Assembly (NCBI RefSeq): GCF_030815085.1
Contig: NZ_JAUSWG010000012.1
Strand: one strand, 5' to 3'
DNA: 64,000 nt
From: Paraclostridium ghonii
GTDB taxonomy: Bacteria > Bacillota > Clostridia > Peptostreptococcales > Peptostreptococcaceae
In this document: positions 8,461-17,300 of the stretch, in pieces
Layout: each line of letters starts with the position of its first letter
Position numbering within the stretch: the stretch's first letter is position 1
Translations under genes and position numbers: made by a program
The notes under the pieces: model-generated
Databases searched by the model: none
Seen by the model: only the letters and a program-made list of their open reading frames with translations
What the model was told of the DNA's origin: nothing

Positions 8461-9856
8461 CTCTATTTAATCCTAACCCAGAACTTATAAATTCATTTGT
8501 CGTTGTTATTTTTTCATTAATTAAATATGAGCAACTATCTAAAAACGTAATCATATCATTTAATTTAGCAGCATTGTAAATATCTTCTATATTCTCTTGA
8601 TTTATTATAGCCTGTCTAATATCTTTATCAATTTCTACTATTTCATATAATGCTACTCTTCCTTTATATCCAGTATTATTGCATTCGCTACATCCTTTAG
8701 CTATTTTTACTTTTATATTTTCATTTAAATTTAAATATTTAGAAATACTTTTATCTATAGTCTCTTCCAAACCACATTTTTCACATACTCTTCTTATTAA
8801 TCTTTGAGAAATTATCCCATTTAGTGATGATGCAATTAAATATCTTGGTATTCCCATATCAAGAAGCCTATTAATTGATTCAATAGCATTGTTAGTATGC
8901 ATAGTACTTATAACTAAATGTCCTGTAGCAGCTGCTCTCATAGCTATTTGGGCAGTTTCTGGGTCTCTTATCTCCCCTACCATTATTACATCTGGATCTT
9001 GCCTTAATATAGCTCTTAATCCTTTTGAAAAAGTTAACCCAATTTTTGTATTTAATTGAATTTGATTTATACCTTCGATTTTATACTCAACTGGGTCTTC
9101 TATTGTTACTATATTTTTATCCATTAATCTGAAATCATTTAATATCGAATATAAAGTTGTTGTTTTTCCACTTCCAGTCGGGCCTGTTATAAGTAAAATA
9201 CCACTCATCGCATTTACTATGTTTCCAATTTTGTCTATAGCTGTATCTGAAAATCCGATTTCATTTTTATCCTTTAAAAACTTATTTCTATTTAAAATTC
9301 TAATTACTACTTTTTCCCCATGAACAGTTGGTATTGTAGATATTCTAAGGTCTAATGTATTTTTATTTATTACCTTGCCTATACGACCATCTTGAGGCAA
9401 TCTTTTTTCAGCTATATCTAATCCTGATAATAGCTTTATAACTGTTACTAACTGCATATGCATTCCTTTAGGATAATTAAAAATTTCTTTTAAATATCCA
9501 TCAATTCTCATTCTAATTTTCAATGTATTCTCAAAAGGCTCTATATGTATATCACTTGAGTTGAAGTTTAGTGCTTTAATTAACATTTCATTTAATATAT
9601 CTTTGAAATAATCATCATTATTTACATCACAGTCTGAGTAATACATTTTTATAGCTTTTTTTATTTCAAATTCATCTTCTATTTTAAATATTATGTTTTT
9701 TCTAGTTGCTAATTTAAAATCTTGTAATGCATAAATATTTTCTTTATTTATTGCTACAACTATATTTTCATTTTTTATATCTATAGGTATTGCATTATAC
9801 TTTATAGCTAAATTTTTTCTTATCATAGCTGGAGCTTTTTTATCTAATACTAAAAT
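8438..9856 (-). CDS. pilB: Type IV pilus assembly ATPase PilB, probable AUU start
   Basis: The pilus extension motor. Visible motifs are Walker A GPTGSGKTT, the Asp box TIEDPVEY, Walker B DPDVIMVGEIRDPETAQIA, the His box ISTMHTNNA, and a zinc tetracysteine (CEKCG and CSECNNTG). The first ATG (9826) lacks a ribosome binding site. Ten codons upstream, ATT at 9856 lies 9 nt after AAAGGAG and adds ILVLDKKAPA, which extends the family's N-terminal domain naturally (KKAPAMIRKNLAIKYNAIPI resembles the typical LIP..LARKYN.LPI). An in-frame TAA sits directly before the ATT. Even so the protein is about 472 residues, shorter than many PilB of about 560, lacking the front of the N-terminal domain. Confidence 0.9.
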   Translation of the reverse strand: MLVLDKKAPAMIRKNLAIKYNAIPIDIKNENIVVAINKENIYALQDFKLATRKNIIFKIEDEFEIKKAIKMYYSDCDVNNDDYFKDILNEMLIKALNFNSSDIHIEPFENTLKIRMRIDGYLKEIFNYPKGMHMQLVTVIKLLSGLDIAEKRLPQDGRIGKVINKNTLDLRISTIPTVHGEKVVIRILNRNKFLKDKNEIGFSDTAIDKIGNIVNAMSGILLITGPTGSGKTTTLYSILNDFRLMDKNIVTIEDPVEYKIEGINQIQLNTKIGLTFSKGLRAILRQDPDVIMVGEIRDPETAQIAMRAAATGHLVISTMHTNNAIESINRLLDMGIPRYLIASSLNGIISQRLIRRVCEKCGLEETIDKSISKYLNLNENIKVKIAKGCSECNNTGYKGRVALYEIVEIDKDIRQAIINQENIEDIYNAAKLNDMITFLDSCSYLINEKITTTNEFISSGLGLNRGESNVFI

Positions 9857-9967
9857 TTATCTCTTCTCCTTTCGTAAAAATTAATTTATTTTCCATTTCT
9901 AACTAAAATTATTAACATATATGATTTATTCATACATAAATACCCACTTGTTTTTATAGTTTCTTTT

Positions 9968-10004
9968 CATACAAAAAAGAGTCAATATGACCCTTTTCTG
10001 TATG
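9968..10004 (-). terminator. Hairpin terminator after the PRK06851-type ATPase gene
   Basis: Arms beginning CATACA/TGTATG enclose a 17-bp stem with G-T pairs and a 3-4 nt loop. On the minus strand the descending arm contains CTTTTTTG. It lies just downstream of the stop at 10018 and upstream of the pil operon, so it also isolates that operon. Confidence 0.6.
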
Positions 10005-10017
10005 ATTTTATTTTAAT

Positions 10018-11094
10018 TTACTTGTATTCTAATATTCTATCTACTATTAAATCTTTTAATTTATTTACTTCCTCAAAATTCATATTAGGAACATAATAGT
10101 TTTCTAATATATCATGTTGTTGTTTTGCTTTTTTGATATTTAATAATCCATATTCAACTAAATCATTTAAAACTTTATTACTATAACTTAACTCTTCTTT
10201 GTATTTTTCATGCTTTTCAACATCCATATATCTATTTAAATCTATAGTTTCTAAGTTGTTATCCTTAAATAGTTTGCTAGTTGTTATAGCTAAGTCTAAG
10301 TCTTTTATAAATATAGTTTCTATTTTTTCTGGTAATAAAGGCGTATGGAATACTTCTACTTCTAGTCCATTTTCTGTAGCATTATTCGCAACTTTATTTA
10401 ATAAAGTTGATTTTCCTGTTCCTAAATCACCTTCTAGATAGTAAATTTTATTTACATCTTTTAAATTTGTGTCAGTATATTCTACATGACCTAAAGGAGA
10501 TAATGCACTTCCAAATAAGTGGATTTGTTTTTTATATTCCCCATTAGGAATTACATTTTTAAATATAGCTTGAATTAAATTAGAAGTCAGTAAATTTACT
10601 TTACCAAAATCCATACAATCTATATTCTTAGATTGTATTTCATATGCTATTGGAGCTGCTGATTCAAAATATTTAAATCCAACTTGAAAGAACCTACTTA
10701 CTTCTTTAGTACAATCGACTACATCTTTTTTGTCTGATTCAATAGCTTTTCTATCCCAAAATCTTCCTAAGTCTAAAATTTCATCTATAGCTCCTGGATT
10801 TTTAGGATCTACAATGTGAGGAGCTGTTGCATCTAACATAACAACACCTAATTTTTTTATAACTATAACGTCTAAAGAATCTGGATCAGAAGAACATGGA
10901 TATAAGTCTACATCATATCCTCTAGAAATCATATCTTGTGCTACTTTTTTCATTAAAGATGATTTCCCTACTCCAGGTCCTCCCTTCATACAAAAGATTC
11001 TATTTACATCCTTAGGAATTGCATAATCAAAAAATGATTTAAATCCTTTTGATGTATTTCCACCTGGAAACATTTTTCTAACTTTGCCTTCCAT
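10018..11094 (-). CDS. Duplicated P-loop ATPase of the PRK06851 type
   Basis: A 358-residue soluble protein with two Walker A motifs, GGPGVGKS (38-45) and GDLGTGKS (222-229), each following a similar lead-in (NRIFCMKG and NKIYYLEG). The protein is therefore an internal duplication. Phrases such as YPCSSDPDSLDVIVI and FHTPLLPEKIETIFI occupy equivalent positions after each P-loop. The family is widespread in Clostridia and annotated only as an ATPase; its substrate is unknown. The gene stands alone between terminators. Start at ATG 11094 with GGAGGTAAG upstream. Confidence 0.82.
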   Translation of the reverse strand: MEGKVRKMFPGGNTSKGFKSFFDYAIPKDVNRIFCMKGGPGVGKSSLMKKVAQDMISRGYDVDLYPCSSDPDSLDVIVIKKLGVVMLDATAPHIVDPKNPGAIDEILDLGRFWDRKAIESDKKDVVDCTKEVSRFFQVGFKYFESAAPIAYEIQSKNIDCMDFGKVNLLTSNLIQAIFKNVIPNGEYKKQIHLFGSALSPLGHVEYTDTNLKDVNKIYYLEGDLGTGKSTLLNKVANNATENGLEVEVFHTPLLPEKIETIFIKDLDLAITTSKLFKDNNLETIDLNRYMDVEKHEKYKEELSYSNKVLNDLVEYGLLNIKKAKQQHDILENYYVPNMNFEEVNKLKDLIVDRILEYK

Positions 11095-11185
11095 TGTAAA
11101 CTTACCTCCAAATTAAAATTTATCGCCTGTATTAAATTATTAAACTATTATAGTATTTGTGTTTGTCCAAAAACTTATTAACATC

Positions 11186-11223
11186 AAAAAAGCAACTAAA
11201 CTCATTGAGCTTAGTTGCTTTTT
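11186..11223 (-). terminator. Strong terminator of the lon-ysxC transcript
   Basis: A near-perfect hairpin (AAAAGCAACTAA arm paired with TTAGTTGCTTTT) immediately after the ysxC stop, followed by a T tract on the minus strand. Confidence 0.88.
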
Positions 11224-11224
11224 G

Positions 11225-11845
11225 TTAATCAACTCTTATTTCATATCCTTTATCTGTATACTGCTTAATTACTTCTTCCCATAAATCTTCAACTCCAGTT
11301 TTCTTTAGTGAAGATATAGGGAATATTTTATCTTCTTTTGATAATTCTAATTTTTTTCTAATTATATTAAAATGTTTTTGATATTGTCCTCTAGATATCT
11401 TGTCTGCTTTTGTTGCAACTATTACACAGTCATATCCAAAGTGTTTTATCCAATCATACATCATCTTATCATCATTTGAAGGTTCATGTCTTATATCTAC
11501 AAGTAGACAAATAGCACATAGCTCGTCTCTTTCTTGTAAATATCTTTCCATTATAGCTCCCCATTTTTCTTTTTCAGATTTAGATAATTTTGCATATCCA
11601 TATCCAGGTAAGTCAACAAAGTAAAATTCCTCATTTATTAAATAGAAATTTATAGTTCTAGTCTTACCTGGTGTTTGACTTGTTCTTGCAAAATTTCTTC
11701 TATTTAATAACGTATTTACTGTTGAAGATTTACCAACATTAGATCTTCCAACTAATGCAATTTCTGGTATGCCTTCTGCTGGATATTGACTTTTGTTGAC
11801 TGCACTCATAGTAATTTCAGCACTTCTAATTTTCATTTTTTTCAC
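11225..11845 (-). CDS. ysxC: Ribosome biogenesis GTPase YsxC/EngB
   Basis: A 206-residue TRAFAC GTPase needed for large-subunit assembly. G1 is GRSNVGKS (33-40), the switch region TPGKTRTINFY follows, G3 is DLPGYGYA (78-85), G4 is TKAD, and SSLKKTG resembles the G5 region. The length is typical. It follows lon with a 20-bp overlap, the arrangement usual in Firmicutes, and a strong terminator ends the unit. The first Met (MKKMKIRS) is used because TTTTTC-free coupling with lon fixes it; Met4 is a possible alternative. Confidence 0.95.
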   Translation of the reverse strand: MKKMKIRSAEITMSAVNKSQYPAEGIPEIALVGRSNVGKSSTVNTLLNRRNFARTSQTPGKTRTINFYLINEEFYFVDLPGYGYAKLSKSEKEKWGAIMERYLQERDELCAICLLVDIRHEPSNDDKMMYDWIKHFGYDCVIVATKADKISRGQYQKHFNIIRKKLELSKEDKIFPISSLKKTGVEDLWEEVIKQYTDKGYEIRVD

Positions 11846-14183
11846 CGTTCCTTAATAATGCGTGTTCTAATACTTCGTCCATATGGCTTACTAAAACAAA
11901 TTCCATTTCATCTTTTACCTTTTGAGGGATTTCATCTAAATCAGCTTCACATTCTTTTGGTAATAAAACTTTAGTTATACCTGCTCTATGTGCTGCAAGG
12001 AGCTTTTCTTTAACTCCTCCTACTGCTAGAACTCTACCTCTTAAAGTTATTTCTCCTGTCATAGCAACATTATTTCTAACTGGTATATTAGTTAATGCTG
12101 ATATAACACCCAGAGCCATAGTTATACCTGCAGATGGCCCATCTTTAGGTACAGCTCCTTCTGGTAAATGTATGTGTATATCATTTTCTTTATAGAAGTT
12201 TGGATTTATCTCAAATCTATCTGCTATAGATCTTATATAAGATATACCTGTTTGAGCAGACTCTTTCATTACATCTCCTAGTTTTCCTGTTAAAACTATT
12301 TGTCCTTTTCCTTTTAATACATTTACTTCTGTTGTTAGAGTTTCTCCACCAACAGCAGTCCATGCAAGACCTGTAACAACCCCAACCTCAGGCTCTTCAC
12401 CTGCAACTTGGTGTCTTACTTTTTGTTTTCCTAAATAGTCTTCTAAATTTTCTTTAGATACTACTATTTCTTCTATAGTTTCATCTTCTACATACTTTCT
12501 AGCAGCTTTTCTACATATCGTTCCAAGAGTTCTTTCTAATCCTCTAACTCCTGCTTCTCTTGTATAACTGCTTATTATCTCAAGCATAGTTTCATCATCT
12601 ATTTTTATAAAACATTCTTTTAAAGCATGTTCTTTTATTTGTTTTGGTAATAAGTATTTTTTAGCTATATTTAATTTTTCCTCTTCAATATATCCTGTAA
12701 TCTCTATTATTTCCATTCTATCAAGTAATGGTCTTGGTATAGTACTTAATGTATTTGCTGTTGTAACAAATAATATTTTAGATAAATCAAAAGGAACTTC
12801 TAGGTAGTGATCCACAAAGTCTTTGTTTTGTTCTGGATCTAAAACTTCTAACATTGCAGCGCCTGGATCTCCTTTAAAATCTGATGACATTTTATCTATT
12901 TCATCTAATAAGAATACAGGGTTCTTCGTCTTAGCTTCTTTTAAACCATTAACTATTCTACCTGGAAGAGCACCTACATAAGTTCTTCTATGTCCTCTTA
13001 TTTCAGCTTCATCTCTAACTCCACCTAAAGAAATTCTAACAAATTTTCTATCTAATGAGTTTGCTATAGATTTAGCTATAGATGTTTTCCCAACACCTGG
13101 AGGTCCAACTAAGCATAATATAGGCCCCTTTAAGCTCTTAGATAACTGTCTAATAGCTAAGTACTCTATTATTCTCTCTTTTACTTTATCCAGACCGTAA
13201 TGTTCTTCATTTAAAATCTCTTCTGCTCTTTTTATATCTAACTTGTCCTTAGTTTCTTTGTTCCAAGGTAATGAAAATATAGTGTCTAAGTAATTTCTGC
13301 TTACAGCTAAATCAGGAGCCATAGGAGATATCTTTGAAAATTTATCTATTTCCTTAGATATTTTTTCTTTTGTTTCCTTAGAAGCTTTTAATTTATGAAG
13401 CTTTTTCCTATAGTCATCAGTTTCTGAATCTATATCTTCATCTTCCCCTAATTCTTTTTGTATAGCTTTAAGTTGTTCTCTAAGATAATATTCTTTTTGA
13501 ACTTTATTCATACTTTTCTTTACCTTTAAAGCTATCTTTTTCTCTATCTTTAACAACTCGATTTCTTCTAGTAATGTTTTTAAAATTAATTCTAGTCTAG
13601 CTTGAATATCAAACTCATCTAAGATTGCTTGCTTTTGCTCTGGCTTTAAAAACATATTAGCAGCTATTGTATCTACAAATCTATTTTCATTATCCATTTC
13701 AGCTAAATTTATAAGAATTTCTGGTGATACTCTATTGCTTATGTTTATATATTCTTCAAAAGCATCAAATACATTTCTAACTGTTGCTTGTACCTCTTTA
13801 TCTGCATTTATGCTTTCAACGTCGTAAACATACTCTTCTACAGCAACTTTTATATATGGTTCATCTTGCATAAACTCTGTTATAGTTGCTCTAGATATAC
13901 CTTCAACTAATACTCTAACCCCTTCTCCTGGTAATTTTACTAGTTGTTTTACTTTACATATAGTACCTGTATGATAGTAATCATCTTCCGTTGGATCATC
14001 TATTGATGAGTCTTTTTGAGCTGTTAAGAGTACCATTTCATCATCAGCCATAGCCTCATCTAATGCCTTTAAAGAAATATCTCTCCCTACATCAAAACTT
14101 AGTATCATATATGGAAATATTGCTAATCCTCTTAGCGGTATTAACGGTAATTCACGTTCTATTTTAGTATAATTTTTATCCAT
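11826..14183 (-). CDS. lon: ATP-dependent protease Lon
   Basis: A 785-residue LonA protease that degrades misfolded and regulatory proteins in the cytoplasm. It has an N-terminal substrate-binding domain (about 10-205), a coiled coil (about 205-290), an AAA+ domain with Walker A GPPGVGKTS (360-368) and Walker B NPVFLLDEIDKM, and a C-terminal protease domain with the catalytic serine in PKDGPSAGI and catalytic lysine in LAVGGVKEKLL. The length is typical. Translation starts at ATG 14183 with AAGGAGTG. A clear sigma-A promoter lies 45-75 bp upstream. No CIRCE or CtsR operator is visible. Confidence 0.97.
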   Translation of the reverse strand: MDKNYTKIERELPLIPLRGLAIFPYMILSFDVGRDISLKALDEAMADDEMVLLTAQKDSSIDDPTEDDYYHTGTICKVKQLVKLPGEGVRVLVEGISRATITEFMQDEPYIKVAVEEYVYDVESINADKEVQATVRNVFDAFEEYINISNRVSPEILINLAEMDNENRFVDTIAANMFLKPEQKQAILDEFDIQARLELILKTLLEEIELLKIEKKIALKVKKSMNKVQKEYYLREQLKAIQKELGEDEDIDSETDDYRKKLHKLKASKETKEKISKEIDKFSKISPMAPDLAVSRNYLDTIFSLPWNKETKDKLDIKRAEEILNEEHYGLDKVKERIIEYLAIRQLSKSLKGPILCLVGPPGVGKTSIAKSIANSLDRKFVRISLGGVRDEAEIRGHRRTYVGALPGRIVNGLKEAKTKNPVFLLDEIDKMSSDFKGDPGAAMLEVLDPEQNKDFVDHYLEVPFDLSKILFVTTANTLSTIPRPLLDRMEIIEITGYIEEEKLNIAKKYLLPKQIKEHALKECFIKIDDETMLEIISSYTREAGVRGLERTLGTICRKAARKYVEDETIEEIVVSKENLEDYLGKQKVRHQVAGEEPEVGVVTGLAWTAVGGETLTTEVNVLKGKGQIVLTGKLGDVMKESAQTGISYIRSIADRFEINPNFYKENDIHIHLPEGAVPKDGPSAGITMALGVISALTNIPVRNNVAMTGEITLRGRVLAVGGVKEKLLAAHRAGITKVLLPKECEADLDEIPQKVKDEMEFVLVSHMDEVLEHALLRNGEKNEN

Positions 14184-14227
14184 GCTAACATCACTCCTTC
14201 CAAATGCTAGATTGCGTCACTTTATTT

Positions 14228-14256
14228 ATTATATATTTACATAATTGAATTTTCAA
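14228..14256 (-). promoter_or_regulatory. Sigma-A promoter of lon-ysxC
   Basis: On the minus strand: -35 TTGAAA (14251-14256), 17-bp spacer, -10 TATAAT (14228-14233), which places the start of transcription about 35-40 nt before lon. Confidence 0.75.
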
Positions 14257-14291
14257 CAACATTAGCTATTTCTTACTCATTTCCATCAATT

Positions 14292-14318
14292 TAATACTAT
14301 TATGTTATAATAGTATTA
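14292..14318 (+). promoter_or_regulatory. Operator-like dyad over the -10 of the chromate transporter genes
   Basis: Perfect 11-bp arms (TAATACTATTA at 14292-14302 and TAATAGTATTA at 14308-14318) separated by 5 bp. The dyad overlaps an extended -10 element, TGTTATAAT (TATAAT at 14306-14311), facing the + strand. That placement suits repressor binding; no repressor gene is adjacent. Confidence 0.6.
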
Positions 14319-14350
14319 CTTATATACCAAATTTTAATGTGGAGGATTTT

Positions 14351-14866
14351 ATGTTTAAACTTTTTTTGACATTTTTAAAAATAGGTGCATTCACCTTTGG
14401 TGGTGGCTATGCTATGGTTCCTTTAATAGAAGATGAACTTGTAGCAAAGCAGAAGCTCTTAACTCAACAAGAATTTATTGATTATCTATCTATTGCCCAA
14501 AGCTATCCAGGTGTCCTAGGTGCAAATATATCTATTTTATTAGGTTATAGGCTTTATAAAATTCCAGGTGTTTTAGTTTGTACCTTAGGTTCCATACTTC
14601 CATCATTTTGTATAGTCTTAGTTTTATCATATTTTTATTTCAACAACCAAAGCTCAGATATTTTAAATGGGTTCTTTAATGGTGTAAACCCAGTTGTTAT
14701 AGCGCTAATACTTTACTCATTTGTAAATATGTTTAATAAATTACCCAAATCTAAGAAAAATATATCATTTTTAATTATATCATTCTTTTGCGTAGGTGTA
14801 TTTAATATAAGTCCAATATATTTAATAATATTAGGAGGTGTTTACGCTCTATGTCAAAAACCTTAA
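14351..14866 (+). CDS. Chromate transporter-family protein, first half (short ChrA)
   Basis: A 171-residue polytopic membrane protein carrying the chromate-transporter signature FLKIGAFTFGGGYAMVPLIE near the N-terminus and LSIAQSYPGVLGANISILLG. Single-domain ChrA proteins of this size work as pairs with the next gene. The ATG at 14351 follows GGAGG by 5 nt; a GTG at 14339 is in frame but overlaps that site. The family may export chromate or other oxyanions, and the true substrate in anaerobes is unknown. The pair interrupts the clpX-lon neighbourhood on the opposite strand. Confidence 0.85.
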   Translation: MFKLFLTFLKIGAFTFGGGYAMVPLIEDELVAKQKLLTQQEFIDYLSIAQSYPGVLGANISILLGYRLYKIPGVLVCTLGSILPSFCIVLVLSYFYFNNQSSDILNGFFNGVNPVVIALILYSFVNMFNKLPKSKKNISFLIISFFCVGVFNISPIYLIILGGVYALCQKP

Positions 14867-15378
14867 TGTTATTCCTAATATTCTTTAAAATAGGTAGCTT
14901 TAGTTTTGGTGGCGGTTATGCTATGCTTCCTTTTATTCAACAAGAATTTATAGATAAATACCACTTTATTACGAGCAAAGAATTTTTAGATTTATTAGCA
15001 TTATCTCAATCAACTCCAGGTCCTATAGCTATAAACAGCGCTACATTTGTAGGTTTTAAAGTTGGAGGTTTTTGGGGCGCTTTAGCCTCAAGTATAGGAG
15101 TTATATTATTTTCAGTAATAGGTCTTACAATAATATCTAGTTTATTTGATAAATTTAAAGATAATAAAAAAGTTGAAAAAATACTTTCTGCTCTACGTCC
15201 AATAACATTAGGCTTTATATTATCAGCAGTATTTTCATCTGCTACAGATATAAACTGGGGATTATATGATATTTTAGCTTTTTTATCTGCTTTTTATTTA
15301 TTATACACTAAAAAAATCGGATCTATATCTGTAGTATTTATATATGGATGCCTAGGTATTTTACTATCTTTTATTTAA
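14851..15378 (+). CDS. Chromate transporter-family protein, second half (short ChrA)
   Basis: A 175-residue polytopic protein with FKIGSFSFGGGYAMLPFIQQ near the N-terminus and LALSQSTPGPIAINSATFVG, both paralogous to its partner. The start lies 16 bp inside the previous gene, with GGAGGTG about 12 nt upstream, so the two are translationally coupled and probably form a heterodimer in antiparallel topology, as proposed for short-chain ChrA pairs. A bidirectional terminator follows. Confidence 0.85.
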   Translation: MSKTLMLFLIFFKIGSFSFGGGYAMLPFIQQEFIDKYHFITSKEFLDLLALSQSTPGPIAINSATFVGFKVGGFWGALASSIGVILFSVIGLTIISSLFDKFKDNKKVEKILSALRPITLGFILSAVFSSATDINWGLYDILAFLSAFYLLYTKKIGSISVVFIYGCLGILLSFI

Positions 15379-15383
15379 AATAA

Positions 15384-15405
15384 AAAGGAGCTATTAAGCT
15401 CCTTT
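15384..15405. terminator. Bidirectional terminator between the ChrA pair and clpX
   Basis: Perfect 9-bp stem AAAGGAGCT/AGCTCCTTT with a 4-nt loop. T-rich tracts follow on both strands (TTTGTTTTTAT on +, TTTTTATTTT on -), so it can end both convergent transcripts. Confidence 0.85.
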
Positions 15406-15409
15406 GTTT

Positions 15410-16660
15410 TTATGCACTTTCTTCTTCGTCTTTTAAAACAATAACTGGCTCCGATTCTTCTTTTACAGATTGTTCTGTCAGTATTATTTTCTTTATATCA
15501 TCTCTAGATGGTATTTCATACATTATATCCATCATTATATTCTCGACAATACTTCTTAAACCTCTTGCACCTGTATTTCTTTCAATAGCTTTTTTAGCTA
15601 TTCCTCTAAGTGCAGCATCTTCAAACTCAAGTTCAACTCCGTCTAATTCAAATAACTTTTTGAATTGTTTAACTAAAGAGTTCTTAGGTTCTTTTAATAT
15701 ACTTACTAGAGCCTCTTCATCTAATAGTTCTAAAGTTGCAACTACAGGTATTCTACCTATAAACTCTGGTATTATACCAAATTTAAGTAAGTCTTCTGTT
15801 TGAACTTTTGCATAAATTTTTCCAAGATCAATGTCTTTTTTACTTTCTATTTTAGCTCCAAATCCTAAAGTTTTTTCTCCACCTCTTTTTTGAATTATTC
15901 TTTCAATTCCATCAAAGGCTCCTCCTAATATAAATAGTATATTAGTAGTATCTAATTTTAAAAACTCTTGGTGTGGATGCTTTCTTCCACCTTGTGGAGG
16001 AACATTAGCTACAGTTCCTTCTAGTATTTTTAGTAGAGCCTGTTGAACCCCTTCTCCACTAACATCTCTAGTTATAGATGGGTTTTCTGACTTTCTAGCT
16101 ATTTTATCTATCTCATCTATATATATTATCCCTCTTTCAGCTTTCTCTATATCAAAGTCAGCTGCTTGTATAAGCTTTAATAATATATTTTCAACATCTT
16201 CTCCAACATACCCAGCTTCAGTTAACGATGTTGCATCTGCCATTGCAAATGGTACATTTAAAGTTTTAGCTAATGTTTGAGCAAGAAGCGTTTTTCCTGA
16301 TCCAGTAGGTCCTAATAAAAGAATGTTACTTTTTTGTATTTCAACATCTTTATTAGATCCTTTATTTTTCCCATAAATTCTTTTGTAATGATTGTAAACA
16401 GCTACTGATAAAGCTTTTTTAGCTTTTTCTTGTCCTATGACATAATCATTAAGAGTATTCATCATCTCTTTTGGCTTCGGTAAGTTTACAGCTTCTTCTT
16501 CTGTTATCTCTTCAACTTCTTCTTGGATTATTTCATCACATAACTCAACACATTCATCACATATATATACATTTGGACCTGCAATAAGTCTTCTAACTTG
16601 TTCTTGGTTTTTACCGCAGAATGAACATTTTAACTGTCTCTTATCTTCATACTTTGACAT
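15410..16660 (-). CDS. clpX: ATP-dependent Clp protease ATP-binding subunit ClpX
   Basis: A 416-residue AAA+ unfoldase that feeds substrates to ClpP. The N-terminal zinc-binding domain has Cys12, Cys15, Cys34 and Cys37. Walker A is GPTGSGKTLLAQ, Walker B IIYIDEIDKIA, and a ClpP-binding IGF-type loop would lie in the ILFILGGAFDGIERII region to KTLGFGA. Sensor 2 is NTGARGLRSIVE. The length is typical. It begins 17 bp after clpP and shares its transcript. Confidence 0.97.
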   Translation of the reverse strand: MSKYEDKRQLKCSFCGKNQEQVRRLIAGPNVYICDECVELCDEIIQEEVEEITEEEAVNLPKPKEMMNTLNDYVIGQEKAKKALSVAVYNHYKRIYGKNKGSNKDVEIQKSNILLLGPTGSGKTLLAQTLAKTLNVPFAMADATSLTEAGYVGEDVENILLKLIQAADFDIEKAERGIIYIDEIDKIARKSENPSITRDVSGEGVQQALLKILEGTVANVPPQGGRKHPHQEFLKLDTTNILFILGGAFDGIERIIQKRGGEKTLGFGAKIESKKDIDLGKIYAKVQTEDLLKFGIIPEFIGRIPVVATLELLDEEALVSILKEPKNSLVKQFKKLFELDGVELEFEDAALRGIAKKAIERNTGARGLRSIVENIMMDIMYEIPSRDDIKKIILTEQSVKEESEPVIVLKDEEESA

Positions 16661-16677
16661 ATTAACACCTCTCTTAT

Positions 16678-17262
16678 CTACGGTCTTTTAGTAATTACTT
16701 CATCTATTAAACCATATTGCTTAGCTTCTTCAGCACTCATGAAGTTATCACGTTCAGTATCCATTTTTAATTTTTCTATAGGCTGACCTGTTCTTTCAGC
16801 TAATATAGAATTTAACGTTTGTTTCATTTTTACTATTCTATTTGCATGTATTTCTATATCTGTAGCTTGCCCTCTTGTTCCACCTAGCGGTTGATGTATC
16901 ATTATCTCACTATTTGGAAGCGCAAATCTTTTTCCTTTTTCTCCTGCTGCCAATAAGAATGCTCCCATAGATGCAGCCATTCCTATACATATAGTTGATA
17001 CGTCTGGTTTTATATATTGCATAGTATCATATATTGCCATACCAGCAGTTATACTTCCTCCTGGAGAGTTTATGTATAAATGTATATCCTTATCTGGGTC
17101 TTCTGCTTCTAGGAATAATAACTGAGCTACTACAAGGCCTGCTGTAGCATCATTTACTTCATCACCCAAAAATATTATTCTATCTTTTAGAAGTTTTGAA
17201 TAAATATCGTAAGATCTTTCTCCTCTTCCTGTTTGTTCTACTACTACAGGTACTAATGCCAT
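16678..17262 (-). CDS. clpP: ATP-dependent Clp protease proteolytic subunit ClpP
   Basis: A 194-residue serine peptidase forming the tetradecameric barrel. The catalytic triad is Ser98 (GMAASMGA), His123 (MIHQP) and Asp172 (ERDNFMSAEEA), at standard positions. A short propeptide (MALVPVVVEQTGRGER) is present. Ribosome binding site AGGGGGT lies before ATG 17262. It sits between tig and clpX, the usual clostridial order. Confidence 0.97.
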   Translation of the reverse strand: MALVPVVVEQTGRGERSYDIYSKLLKDRIIFLGDEVNDATAGLVVAQLLFLEAEDPDKDIHLYINSPGGSITAGMAIYDTMQYIKPDVSTICIGMAASMGAFLLAAGEKGKRFALPNSEIMIHQPLGGTRGQATDIEIHANRIVKMKQTLNSILAERTGQPIEKLKMDTERDNFMSAEEAKQYGLIDEVITKRP

Positions 17263-17300
17263 GGATTATACCCCCTATCATAATTATCTATATATACAAT

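Noticed and set aside
9857..9967. Cyclic di-GMP riboswitch before the pilus operon
   Set aside because: The main pilus operon of C. difficile has such a switch, but this leader of about 110 nt shows none of the conserved elements.
14184..14338. CIRCE or CtsR heat-shock operator before lon, and likewise before tig-clpP-clpX
   Set aside because: Neither the CIRCE inverted repeat nor the GGTCAAA direct repeats are present.
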